Source: Isoetes taiwanensis
Lineage: Eukaryota; Streptophyta; Lycopodiopsida; Isoetales; Isoetaceae
Assembly (NCBI GenBank): GCA_021234155.1
Contig: JAJEKV010000065.1
Location: forward strand, 2,044,076-2,108,075
Length of the DNA stretch: 64,000 nucleotides
Reading direction: 5' to 3'
Made by a program: the position numbers and the translations under genes. Below the pieces are notes generated by a model. The model was not told where the DNA came from and did no database searches. It saw only the letters and a list, made by a program, of their open reading frames with translations. Positions 23,385 to 33,716 of this stretch are shown here, piece by piece; position 1 is the first letter of the stretch; the number at the start of each line of letters is the position of its first letter.

Positions 23385-24050
23385 GCATTTCATTCATCTC
23401 AACAGTTTGACTACAATGATATAGAGTGAATAGCTGCACATTGCAAGCTACCCAAAAACTAAAAACATAAGGAATATCCAGTTATAACACCTGGACCCAA
23501 AAAAATGACGTGTTTGCTACAGATGTTGGCTAGTGTACCTGCCGAGAGCTTATCGCCGGGATTAAAAAACCTCGCTCTTTCGGGTTTTCGAGGAAAAACC
23601 CTAGCGATAAGCCCTCGGCAAGGGGCTTGGACAAACGTAGGCTGCTAAACATTCCCATAAAAACCCACGTTTTGAGGCAAAAATTGGAGCCGCGCATCAT
23701 CCCTGCACCTGCACATCATAAATACTAAAAATACAAGAGTGAAAAATAAAAAACCTCGAAAAGCGAGGGGTTGTTCACACCTGACATGCGACAATTATAA
23801 CAAATATGAGCATATAAATAACAATTTTAAGAGGGGAGGGGAGGTGGAAGCCATGGATACCGGCCGAGAGATGAGAAAGTGCCGATGAGAAGTCGATGAA
23901 GAACTCCTGCAATAAATAGCGATCCCCTAACCTGATGAACGGCCTAAAAATGCATGTGATACATGCATGCGACAATGCATGCATGCGATGCATGCATGCT
24001 CATCTTGTGCAAGAATCTCGATCCGTTACGCAGATCGATGACATTCTTGC
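23385..24050 (-). mobile_element. Two-hairpin non-coding element, copy E1
   Basis: In minus-strand order: a promoter-like palindromic module (about 24045-23840, with CATGCATGC runs and GCTATTTATTG), a short body, hairpin 1 (23619-23541) and a degenerate hairpin 2 (23453-23426), then the conserved end GAGATGAATGA near 23395. Hairpin 1 has 16-bp arms (GCCGAGAGCTTATCGC on the plus strand) with one mismatch. The left-to-right order is the same as in the copy at 52.7-53.7 kb. No ORF. Confidence 0.65.
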
Positions 24051-24289
24051 TCTGTGACTCACATGGAAACAACAACCACAACAACATCCCGATACCAGAG
24101 AACTTCAAATACTAGATTCGAGGAGAAAAGTTGAAGAAGTGTCCTATGCCAGACAGAAAGGCAAAGATAGAAGAGGTTAGGGATAGGAATGGCCAAGAAA
24201 GAGTAGCTCATGCAAGAAGAAGCCCCTCCTCCGCATGAGATCAAAGAATAGAAGCCGTAGATACTGCTGAGAGATGAGAAAGCACCCTT

Positions 24290-25155
24290 GACTCTCTCTT
24301 TTTGATACTAGGCAGGGAAGGGGCTTCTCCCTGCTTGGTTTGACAGTTTGGCGTCATTTTCCATATTGGGACAGTGTTCTTCCTTGATCTTGTCCCTTTT
24401 TTTGCCATCCTTCAGCCTTCGACCTCGGTCCTATTTTGATAAGGAAGTTCTCTTTTTGTCGGGAGCTTTTGTCTGTTTTCATGCGAGCCCTTCGAGAATC
24501 CCATTGATCCGAGCCATCGGATCGGCATTCTCGAATGGGCAAGCATGCATCTCTTGCATGCATGCATGCATTTTCTGTGGCTCTGATTCATTTGGGATCG
24601 CCATTTCTTGCAGCTTCTGCATCGACTCCTCGTCAGCGTTTTCTCCTCTCTCAGCAGTTCCCTTGACTCCCACCCACCCTCCCTTAATGTGTGTATTATT
24701 GTAAATGTTGTTTTTTATTGCGTGGCATGCATGACCAGCCCCTCGCTTTTTCGAGGTTGTTTTTTGTCGCGTGGCACGCGTGTACCAGCACCTCGCTTTC
24801 TTATCTTTATGTTCTAATTTGTTGATGTGCAGGTACAAGGGGATGCGCGACTCCGTCTTCTTCAGGCTTCAGGGATTTCTTTGTGGGAGCTTCTTTTTTT
24901 TTTTTTTTTTTTTTGGTGCAGCCTTAAAGCCCCTTGCAGAGGGCTTATCACTTGGGTTTTTCCTCAAAAACCCGAAAGGGCAAGGTTTTTTAATCCCGAT
25001 TATAAGCTCTCTGCAGGTACACTTAACCGACATCTGTAGAATTTTTTTGGGGTCCAGATGATATAACTGGATATTCCCTGTGTTTTTTCATTGTGGGTAG
25101 CTTGCAAATATGCAGCTACCCACTCTCAACCATTGTAGAATTCTGCTGAGATGAA
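24290..25155 (+). mobile_element. Two-hairpin non-coding element, copy E2
   Basis: Plus-strand order: a segment at about 24300-24490 (shared with 53340-53500), a promoter-like module (24492-24668), a body with a 22-base T run (24893-24914), hairpin 1 (24936-25014), hairpin 2 (25093-25123, perfect 9-bp arms GTGGGTAGC and GCTACCCAC) and the end GAGATGAATGA at about 25150. It lies head to head with E1. No protein-coding capacity. The shared order in independent copies shows it is a unit, not chance. Confidence 0.7.
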
Positions 25156-25333
25156 TGAATTCAAGGGAACTGCTGAGAGAGGAGAAAACACCGATGAGAA
25201 GTCGATGAGGAAGCTGCAAGAAATAGCAATTCCAAATGAACTAGAGCCACAGAAAATGCATGCATGCATGCAAGAGATGCATGCTCGCCCATTCGAGAAT
25301 GCTGATCCGATGGCTCGGATCGATGGGATTATT
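25156..25333 (-). repeat. Promoter-like module, inverted copy
   Basis: Nearly the reverse complement of 24492-24668. Both contain GATCCGAGCCATCGGATC, a CATTCTCGAATG palindrome, CATGCATGCATGC and TTCTCCTCTCTCAGC. With the left copy it makes an inverted repeat of about 175 bp around E2. Whether this is a foldback element or an independent truncated insertion is not clear. Confidence 0.75.
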
Positions 25334-25519
25334 TGTCCATATCCAGCATTTGCCTGGTTCCAAAACCTTATTTTTCTCTTCAACAATGTAACAAATTCTT
25401 CTGTTAGCCCCAAGCTGATATTGAGGAACTGATTTTTTTCCTATCCGATAATGGGATCCTGCAGATAGAGCAAAATAGCTCAATGAAAAATACTTGATAA
25501 TAATATAAAGACACTTACA

Positions 25520-25700
25520 GATTAATCAAATATTTTATACTTGGATCACTGAAGTAGTCATCATATATTTTATACTTGGATAGTCCAGTTAGTCATTTTT
25601 ACTCTTCATTAAGAGGATTGGCAAGTTGTGCATGTGCATATTAAGAAGGAACGAGTGGTCTATCTGTCTGCCTGCCTGCCTGCCTGTCTGTCTGTCTGTG
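25520..25700. repeat. Short tandem repeats
   Basis: A 37-bp pair built on ATATTTTATACTTGGAT lies at 25526-25600, and a CTGC/CTGT tetranucleotide microsatellite at about 25657-25699. Confidence 0.8.
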
Positions 25701-26788
25701 GCACTATCATTAAACTCCCAATAGCTAGATGGTTAGATGACGCAAGCCGCTACCTGGTTGAACAAAAGTGCCTGCCAAATTACTAAAATTTATTACAGGA
25801 TAACTAGAGAATTTTAATGGGCAAAAAACTCAAAAAAAAAGGGTTTTTTGGTGGCTGCAAGAAACTTATGTGGTCCAATTAAATTCCTCATGAAATAAAG
25901 GGAAGGATGAGATTTGACCTTTTCTCGTGAGCTTTTTTATTGTTAGCTCAACACTGCTTAATGAGGAGGAGACATGGCTAAAAGATCCTTGATGGCAAAA
26001 GTTGGTTGAGGGCAAAATTTCACCCTCCCTTTTATTTCATATTGTCATTTGTATTGATTGGATACAAGTAGCATTAGCTGCAAGTGGATCCCTTTTAGAT
26101 GAGTTTTTAATTGTCTGGTTCTGTTAGTTGGTGACACTACTCAACAGGTGGGAGACAATGGCAAAACAACTCTTTGATATAAAAAGGTTAAACAATTAGT
26201 AGTCTCACAACTTATCTAGAACAATCGATTCTATGAGGCAGCTAACTTCAACATGTCTCACCAATTCAAGTAATAATGCAACAAACAATGAGAAATTTAG
26301 TCAATAAAAATGATTAAGTCATTGACAGTATTTCAACTGATTATAATTGTTTTTGGCTTGACATTCCCCTGCAAATGCAATCACCTGCATTTCACACATA
26401 ACATCATACATCTTAGTTTTATTTTATAGCCTCGATCCAAACCGATTGCAGTCGATTTCGGATCGGTTCCTGCCTGATCGACTGTGCCATAGGAGCACGA
26501 GTTTATTTGCTTCGATCCTATTCGACCTCTTTATAATGTCTATAAATATCATGTCTTCATCAACTGTTTTAACCATGCACCTTCATGGCATTTTATTCAG
26601 ATCATTACCGTTAGGTGTAACTATTAAGCAACCCTAAGGTTAAGTCACATTTTCTTGCCCTTAATATGTCATCTGATAAACCTCTCCAATATATCTAACA
26701 TTAACAATTTTAACATTCTCCTTCATGTTAGATATTCTCTGTTTGATATTTCTTGCATATTCAATCATTTGCTCTATATCTTACACAC
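25701..26788. other. No recognised gene
   Basis: AT-rich DNA holding copy 2 of the TTATTTCATATTGTCAT repeat (26010-26085). Nothing else could be assigned. Confidence 0.4.
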
Positions 26789-27740
26789 TTTTTTTTTAAA
26801 GGACGTGAGACTCTTTTTATTGACAAGAACAAAGGCACAATACACAATACACAGACAGGAATAAAATCCTAGTGGATAGGCTGACCCAACTAGGCATAAA
26901 CACCTGTCTATGCATAAGAAGAACACCGTAAATACGTCTGCCAAATTATCTCTTTTTTGTCATCAGCTAGAGATGAGCAACGATAAGCTTTAGTGATCTT
27001 CTGCTGAGCACAACGGAGAAACTGCCGATCAGAGATGCGTGCACCTTGGAAAATACACAAACGTCGCCTCTGCCAGATAGACCACAAAATTCAACTAGAA
27101 GCAAGATGAAATGCCCACTTAAGTTAGGCCAAACAGGGGGATAAAGTGCAAATAGGATCTCCTGGCTAGTGAGAGACGCACTGAAAAGAGTGAACAACCA
27201 CGCCCAAGCAAGCCGTAGATGATCGCACAAGAAGAAGCAGTGTTCAATAGTTTCAACATGTTGGCCACAGAGAGGGCAACGATCTGAGACTCTAGGATTC
27301 ATCTTGTGAACTAAGACATTCACTTGAACACATCTATGCAGAATTTGCCATCGCAGCGCTGACACTTTAGGGTGGAGCAATTTATCCCATGTCCACATCT
27401 AAACACTTTTCCACTGTGGTTGAGGAACCTGAAGATGCCAGTGCTAGGATGGGGGAAGAGGCTCACAATCTAAAGCCAGCCTGTACGTGGAAGAAACAAA
27501 CTTTTCTGGCTTAACACGTGCATCACATATCCAAATAGGCACATCAGCCTGTGGTTGCTGCACAATGGATGGCAAAAAATCAGCCACCCCAGCCCAGATT
27601 TGCCGAGCCCATCTGTATAACAAAAATCTCATCTGAAAAGCCTCCCATGACAAAAGATGACCAGAATCATACCAAGCTGCAATCATTAAAACCCCAGCTA
27701 GCCACCACCGCCGTTGGGTCTTTGGATATTGCAACTTGTA
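26789..27740 (-). pseudogene. L1-like LINE fragment with RT zinc-binding domain (copy C)
   Basis: The minus strand encodes LLSWEAFQMRFLL and FVSSTYRLALDCEP, then WDKLLHPKVSALRWQILHRC, then CPLCGQHVETIEHCFFLC, the zf-RVT (CxxC...H...C) domain at the C-terminus of plant L1 ORF2. The run continues AWAWLFTLF. A stop or frameshift separates the two open pieces (27734-27444 and 27398-26967). A T run at 26789-26797 on the plus strand is the poly(A) tail. The copy is 5'-truncated to about 950 bp. It belongs to a different subfamily from copies A and B. Confidence 0.85.
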
Positions 27741-27776
27741 CTCTGTTCTGATTCCTTACTGTTGTTACAACTTTAT

Positions 27777-27830
27777 ATTGAACACTAGTAACAATGCCCA
27801 GTGTTGCTGGGCATAGGTTGGGAACATGTA
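27777..27830. repeat. Small hairpin
   Basis: TGCCCAG TGTTG CTGGGCA, a perfect 7-bp stem, lies between two LINE fragments. Confidence 0.5.
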
Positions 27831-27915
27831 AATGACTTTGGAGAGTATAATATTATACTTTACCAGTATTCATACTTCACAAATGAAATCCAGTTTTTCA
27901 CAGTCATAATATGTT

Positions 27916-28549
27916 GTGCATTTTTCTTCTTTTTTGGTTTGTGCCCTTGAACATGTCAAGACAGCACACTACCAGCGCCACATAAATCCCACATTGAAAC
28001 GAGGCCCGCAATGCTACCTACAAACCCACTTGCCCATGAAAAGACGCAGACTCATTGCCTCCATTCGCATAGGAGCACATCATCTTCGAATTGAGACGGG
28101 CAGATGGATTGGTGAGCCACGCTAGGACAGGCTCTGTCAATGCTGCCAAATTGGAGTCATTGAGGATGAATCTCATACCCTTCAAAGTTGCCCAGCATAT
28201 GATCAAATTCGGACGCGCTATGCTGAGTTGGTTAGGCCTGGCCAGCCGTTACATGTGACATTGAGCACAGCATCCGTACGGGTGCTGGGATCATACCTTC
28301 AGGAGGTTATGGATATGCGAGATCAGCTATGTCCTCGGGCACTCACTTGACATGTATATGTACATTGATGTATACTTGTACAGTTTGACAGCATTCTTAT
28401 TACTGCCACGGTTTTTCCCTCGAAAACCCTTCGGGACGGGGGGTTTTTAACCCGGACAGTAATAAGTTTGTTGCGCTCCTTATGGGTCCCATAGGCCGAT
28501 TGGCCTCAGTGGACGATAAAAAATCATTCTCATTCTCATTCTCATTCTC
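27916..28549 (+). pseudogene. LINE copy 3, C-terminus with complete 3' end
   Basis: The frame from 27916 reads THLPMKRRRLIASIRIGAHH, then after a stop CQCCQIGVIEDESHTLQSC (CCHC zinc motif) and YLQEVMDMRDQLCP, ending at about 28350. The 3' UTR has a 71-base hairpin (28396-28466, arms CTTATTACTG and CAGTAATAAG) around GGTTTTTCCCTCGAAAACCC. A small AGGCC-GATT-GGCCT stem follows, then GTGGACGATAAAAAATC and an ATTCTC-type hexamer tail (28516-28549). It is the same family as copies 1 and 2 and the best preserved 3' end. Confidence 0.88.
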
Positions 28550-28816
28550 ATTTAACTATGATTTGAATATGACACAGGCTCGAGTATGCCCAATGACTAC
28601 GTTCAATATTGAAATAAACAAAGTAATACACAAAGTTAATACCAAAATAGAACGGTTTCTTGATAGGCAATCATCAAACAAAAAAAGGGCATTAATAAAC
28701 TTGCAATATTTCATTTTGTATTGCGGGAGGGCATTTCTTGCATGTTTGGGACTATGATTTCTGGGACGTATCGTATGCCAAACCATATATTTTTCCATGT
28801 TTGAGGAGCTTAATTG

Positions 28817-28856
<40 letters not shown>

Positions 28857-29107
28857 AAGGTTGGTTTTGTATTGCATCTAAAAAAGATACATTAGATGGT
28901 ATATCTTAGGAGACATACCTAATAAGTCTAGGATAATAATCCAAAAATCATGATCCCTATATAATGGATTCATGAGGCAAAGGTTGGAATCATGGTCGTT
29001 ATAAAATGGATCCATGAACCAAATTAAAACAGCCATACTAATATACTGTTTATATAACACAAAAGAAGTTTGGAGCAGCAAAGCCTGCTTAAATCCTGTT
29101 ATCCACA

Positions 29108-29435
29108 TCATTTTTCATCCACCAAATCCTGAATTGTGAAGTCTGCTACTGTCCGATTACCAAATATGGTGAGAAGAGTGTCCAGCACATAAGTCTGAAA
29201 GTTGGTGAAGTCTAAGAGGAGCAACACATGAGCTTCTCTTTTCTGCTGCCATTTATGATAGAGATTTGTGAAATATGGCTTAAGACTGTTATATCTCCAT
29301 ACCTTTGCACGTTTTAGAACTTTCTTGATAGATCACCTCTTGCTTAAGCTGGATAAGTCATTCTTCAAGCTCGGATCTGGACAATTGGGACTCCTCCCCA
29401 TCTAAATTCCCTGCTACACCCATTGCTCGATCCAT
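29108..29435 (-). CDS. LINE A downstream ORF (ORF3-like), unknown family
   Basis: Starts ATG at 29435, ten bases after the ORF2 stop, and ends TGA at 29108-29110. The frame is broken by a stop and a shift near 29340, but the pieces align with the same ORF in copy B: MGVA near the start, LIQLKQEVI, KKVLKR, then NLYHKWQQKREAHVL, LLDFTNF and FTIQDLVDEK at the end. About 108 codons in all. I recognise no domain. Conservation between two diverged subfamilies argues that it is, or was, translated. It could instead be the displaced C-terminus of ORF2. Confidence 0.55.
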
Positions 29436-29445
29436 GCTACCAACT

Positions 29446-30530
29446 CTATTGAGTCTCCTCTGTGCATCTGTATAAAACATCATTAGAAATTATTAGATTG
29501 GTTAGATAAAACTCATGCAAGTCATAGAATTTCCCCAAGGTGTTCCAGGCTGGGTCATCTTTCTTCCCTTTTAGCATCTTATGTGCTATGGCAGTAATTT
29601 GAATGATATCAATAAAAGCCTGTTTAAGCCATATAATTGAAGGGGGTTGTTTATTAATGACCACTTTGTTTCTGTGTAGCCAGATTACCCAACAACTCAA
29701 AGTTCTTGTAGTGCTCTCCAATTTATTCTTTGTATCCCAGAAACTTAGCAGATTTAAATCTGTGGGGGCTCCTTTGTTTATCTGAGAAGACCAGCTCCAG
29801 AATTTAGTCAACCATGAACATGTGAAGACATAGTTTGAAGTTTCCACTTCCCCACATTGAGGGCATAGACTAGAAACTGTCATATCAAATTTAAATCTTT
29901 TCTGATTTGTTTGCAAACTTTGATGTACTGCAATCCATCTAAAGGCTTTAATTTTGTTTGCAGTATAACATGTCCATCCTTGAGCACATATGTCTGCCAG
30001 CTTATCCTCATCACATTGCCATAGAGGACCAGCCTTGGATGGTTTGTTTGGTGCAAGGGCCTTATATATTTCTTTGACTGAATACCACTCCTTATTATTT
30101 AAGTGCCACGTGCTTGAGTTATTTCTGAATTCATCATATCCCTCAATTCTGCTCATAACCAAATTGTATATTTCCTTATCCAATTCTGATCCCTTTGTTT
30201 TCCCTGCAATCTCCTCCCAAGTCATCCATCTGTCCTGGACCCGTAAATCCTCAGTTCTTCTAATGCCATTGTTATGCCATTGCATATATTTCTGAGGATG
30301 TTTCAACGCTAGGCATCCTATATTAGCCGGTGCAAGATCAGGGTGCCAGAAGAAATGCAAATCTTTGCTTGTTATGTTAGGAGGTCTATAACATAATGCA
30401 GCATTATTCCAAGCCTCCAACATTCTTCTAAGGATATTTGATGTGCCTGGGCATGGAGTTAGTTGAAAAAAGGCCGAGTCAGGTAATTGGTGTTTAAGAG
30501 TATGGCTCCCTACAGGTAATGATTCCTAGC
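29446..30530 (-). pseudogene. LINE A ORF2 C-terminal region with zf-RVT
   Basis: The uninterrupted frame 30423-29446 (325 codons) extends upstream in the same frame to about 30527 through alternative matches (PVGSHTLKHQLPDSAFFQL); a stop lies just before. The zinc motif CPQCGEVETSNYVFTC lies about two-thirds along, followed by WLTKFWSWSSQINKG and CWVIWLHRNKVV. It ends CTEETQ and TAG at 29446-29448. The RT catalytic block is absent because of 5' truncation. Compared with copy B it is clearly diverged but collinear. Confidence 0.88.
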
Positions 30531-30558
30531 TCCATACCTTTTCCTAATTGTAGCAGAG

Positions 30559-32670
30559 ATGGTTACCAAATTGGTAACTCATATGCAGGATAAAGGGGAC
30601 ATAACTTGTCTTGAACTGCCTGGTAATGAAGGTACTTTCTCCCTGATGCAGTATGCTGACGATACTTTTGTTTTTCTAAAACAGGAGGATAATAGCCTCT
30701 CAAAATTTCTCAATATGATGGAAAGGTTTGGCCATATATCTGGTGTTAAGTTAAACAGGAATAAATGTGCTATTATTCTAGACACACTGGAGACTGCATT
30801 ACAGGGCATCAAGATCCTAAACAGGAATGAAGGTACATCAATCCTTGGAATTCCCTTAGCTCTGAACTCTTCCCTTCGAGGTCTATGGGACCCAATCATT
30901 ACCAGAATTAAGAAGAAATTAGGTATGTATTCTTCATCCCTTTCTTTGGCTGGCAGAGTGCAGATTGCTAATGCAGTGATAAGTAGCACACATGTGTACT
31001 TCTCATTTGTAATAGTGGGTGATAAAGCTTCATACAGTAAAATTGAGGCAGCTATAAGGCAGTTTATTTGGCAAGGAGTTCACAAAGTTGCCTGGGGAGA
31101 CCTCACCAAACCTAGGAAAAAAGGAGGACTTGGATGTAAGGACTTATTCATTCAGGCCCAGGCACTTGCTGCCAAGATGGTGTGGAGAGCCATTTATAAT
31201 TCCTCTCCATCCCCTGCAATGAAACTGATCAGATTTTGGCTACAGGAGTCATACCCAATAGGCAGCCACAGTTTAAGACATGAACTTCCAGATTCAGCCT
31301 TCTTTCAATTTAATCCATGTCCAAATACATCTAATGTGCTAAAAAGAATGTTTGAAGCTTGGAATTCTGCAGTACTATGTTATAGGCCTCCAATTCTTGA
31401 TGCCAAAAGTAAAGATATTCATTTTTTCTGGCACCCAGAAGTGGTAAATAGTGATAATGATTGTTTGGCTCTCAAACATCTACAAAAGTATATGCAATGG
31501 CATAATGCAGAAATCAAGAGAATTGAAGATTTGAGATGTGGGGAAACAGCATGGAGGAAATGGGAGGAAATAGCAATGGTTACCAAAGGTTCACAGCTGG
31601 ACAAGAAAATATATAATCTCATTATGGATAAGGTAGAGGAGTATGAAGAATTATGTGAAAACTCTAACCAGTGGCATCTAAAGGGTAAGGAGATCTATTC
31701 AATGAGGGATATTTATAAAAACTTAGTGAGCCATAAACCTTCCAAAGCAACACAACTTTGGAATTGTGATGAAAAAAGGCTAGCCAGTGTGTGTGCTCGG
31801 GGCTGGAAGAACTATACAGCAAACAAAATCAAAACCTTTGGTTGGCTGATCTTATATCAAAGCCTATCTATAAATTACAGGAGGGCAAAATATGACACTT
31901 CTATCTCTGAGGCATGTCCTTTAGGGTGTGGAGAAATTGAAACATCTAACCATGTTTTCTTATGCCCTATAATTCAAGAATTTTGGAGTTGGGCTGCTCA
32001 AGTCAATAAAGGGGCTGCTGGGGACTCATATATGTTGGAATTTCTGAACTCTGGCAATAGGCTACTCAATACAACAAGATCCTTTTGGAAGTGGCGACGG
32101 TTGTGGATATTTCAGGGGATTCAGCAGAGTCTCCTTCGATTCTCGACTCGTACAAGCTATTTCAAAGCTTTCGGTGTTCCCTGAGTAGTAGAGCCGGAAG
32201 TTTGCCATTTGGCTGACTTCTTGGGTGTTGTAGATGGTGATGGTCGGTTTGTACAAAGAGAGAGTTGCAGTTTTTCCGTGAGTTTGTTGTGGAGTGTCGA
32301 GGTATCGCTGTCTCTTTGGGGCAGTTCTCCTTCCTCCTCACTTGCTTTGTAACATTACCATTCTTTTAATATATTGATGACACAGTTCTTCAAAAAAAAA
32401 AATACAACAAGATCCTTGTGCTGCTGGGCAATCTGGAAGCATAGGAACAGGGTTGCTATTGAAAACAAAGCTCCAAATCTGATTTGGTTAAAACAGGCCT
32501 TTCTGAATTCATTAATAGATTCAGCAATTGCACACAAAGCAGCAAAAGGGAAAGGTTATGACAAAGACTGGAATGCCATTGGCAAATTCCAAGAGCTACA
32601 TAATTTCTTTGTTCTAAACCTAACAATTCGTGATGTTGTTTTGCACAGGGGCAGTCAAGAGACTCAATAG
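30559..32670 (+). pseudogene. LINE B ORF2: RT C-terminal half and zf-RVT
   Basis: The frame from 30559 begins just before the catalytic block (MQYADDTFVFL) and continues with FGHISGVKLNRNKCAI, RIKKKLGMYSSSLSLAGRVQ, FIWQG and WGDLTKPRKKGGLG, the typical L1 RT C-terminus. The zinc domain is CPLGCGEIETSNHVFLC, with one extra residue between the first cysteines, followed by FWSWAAQVNKG. Homology to copy A stops at 32084, where the retro-insertion begins, and resumes at about 32401 in the ORF 32374-32670 (CCWAIWKHRNRVAIENK), ending ETQ and TAG. Apart from the insertion the frame is intact over about 600 codons, so the copy is relatively young. Confidence 0.9.
32085..32400 (+). mobile_element. 316-bp poly(A) retro-insertion with 17-bp target-site duplication
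   Basis: AATACAACAAGATCCTT stands at 32068-32084 and again, identical, at 32401-32417. The insert ends TTTTAATATATTGATGAC...CTTC and a run of about 10 A. It has no ORF and no tRNA-like start that I can see, so it is a heavily 5'-truncated LINE 3' end or a SINE. The perfect duplication means it is recent. Confidence 0.92.
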
Positions 32671-32825
32671 AGTAGGAGCAGCTGAGAGAGAGATGGGGGT
32701 GGCATATGATTCTGATGATGAATTCTATAGACTTTCCAAGAGGGAGCAAGAAGACATGTTCATTCAGCTGAAGCAGGAAGTCATTCATGCTTCAGCCATT
32801 AAAAAAGTACTAAATAGGTCTGATC

Positions 32826-33270
32826 AGTGTAGGTTAAGCACGCCAGACGCTACGCTTTTCCATACTTAACGCGATCGCACCCATACGCATCGGTGACGTA
32901 CTTATTCATTTTGTGCATCAAATAAGAAAAAAAAAATTTTTTTTGGTTTGTTGTTTACGTACGCGTACGGTACGTACTTTATAAGTACGGTACAGGTACG
33001 GTACGTACTTTATAGGTACGGTACAAGTATTTTTCAAAAAAAATAAAAAAAAAATAAATTTTTTTCGGTACCGCACGCATCGCACGATTTTATGGTACCG
33101 CACGTCCGCACGCTGCGACTTTAAACAACAACTTTTGACGCGACGCTTGTATCGCGAAACCGCGCCATCGTCGTTACCCGCATCAGACGCTTGCATGCGC
33201 ATTACCGCATCGGCACGTGAAGTACGCAGACTACACCGGGTCCGATGCATGGAGGCATAACAACTGAGGC
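32826..33270. repeat. GTAC-rich insertion with tandem palindromic units
   Basis: A roughly 440-bp block absent from copy A at the same place. 32955-33035 holds two 38-bp units of ACGGTACGTACTTTATARGT, full of self-complementary GTAC and TACGTA. Further GGTACCGCACG pairs lie at 33067-33110. Termini and target duplication were not resolved. Confidence 0.65.
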
Positions 33271-33330
33271 GCGATTTCATTAATTTATACCATAAATGGG
33301 AACAAAAACGGGAAGCTCACGTGCTGGTAT

Positions 33331-33411
33331 TGCTGGATTTCACCAATTATCCAGCTGACAAACTCGACCTCTGCTGGATTTCACCAATTATCCAGCTGAC
33401 AAACTCGACCT
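33331..33411. repeat. 41-bp tandem duplication
   Basis: TGCTGGATTTCACCAATTAT and the following 20 bases occur at 33331-33370 and again, identical, at 33372-33411. As 41 is not a multiple of three it shifts the frame of the downstream LINE ORF. Confidence 0.92.
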
Positions 33412-33716
33412 GCTACTGAATATGTTTGGCAGAAGAAGGGTGACAGATCTCACAATGCAGGACTTGATTGATGCTCAGTAAATTTATAGTTATCTTAATT
33501 CCTCTGAACTATTAGTATAATTTTGATGCATTTTGACAATGTTAGAGGTCCAGGGACCAAGCTGGCCCTGATATATATACATGCTTCATTTTATAAGAAG
33601 CTTGTTAATGAACTCTAAATTATCTATTTTAAAGTATACCTTTCATGGTATGCTATATGATGTAATTTCGATTTATGAATACTAAGTTCCACCTTGCCTT
33701 CAAAAAAAAAAAAAAA

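Larger units (their letters stand above)
28818..30541 (-). mobile_element. L1-like LINE copy A, 5'-truncated
   Basis: Minus-strand element ending in a 33-base T run (28818-28850), the poly(A) tail. It contains the C-terminal part of ORF2, a small downstream ORF and a 3' UTR ending ACCTTGCCCTC before the tail. Copy B ends ACCTTGCCTTC plus poly(A), so both belong to one superfamily. It meets copy B head to head within about 20 bases at 30541. Confidence 0.88.
32693..33481 (+). pseudogene. LINE B downstream ORF (ORF3-like), interrupted
   Basis: ATG at 32693 lies 22 bases after the ORF2 stop, in another frame. The first part reads MGVAYDSDDEFYRLSKREQ, then MFIQLKQEVI and AIKKVLNR. It is cut at about 32820 by a GTAC-rich block and resumes at about 33270 with NLYHKWEQKREAHVLVLLDF. 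A 41-bp duplication then shifts the frame, and the end reads RRRVTDLTMQDLIDAQ with TAA at 33479-33481. The flanking halves match the ORF in copy A, so the two interruptions are later events. Function unknown; about 110 residues before damage. Confidence 0.55.
30541..33716 (+). mobile_element. L1-like LINE copy B, 5'-truncated, with two insertions
   Basis: Begins inside RT, runs through the zf-RVT domain, the ORF2 stop, a small downstream ORF and a 3' UTR, and ends in poly(A) at about 33702-33715. It is interrupted by a 316-bp retro-insertion (32085-32400) and a GTAC-rich block (about 32826-33270). A 41-bp tandem duplication (33331-33411) lies in the downstream ORF. Confidence 0.88.

Noticed and set aside
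23860-23905. Hammerhead ribozyme (GATGAGAAGTCGATGA)
   Set aside because: The CTGATGA and GAAA core with three stems cannot be assembled; the phrase is just part of the promoter-like module.
24492-25333. Foldback transposon with 175-bp TIRs
   Set aside because: The left arm is an internal part of copy E2 (the family extends beyond it), so the inverted pair is better read as a second, inverted fragment next to E2. Kept only as a possibility.
28818-33716. Twin-priming inversion of one LINE
   Set aside because: The two copies overlap in content and have diverged from each other, so they are separate insertions.
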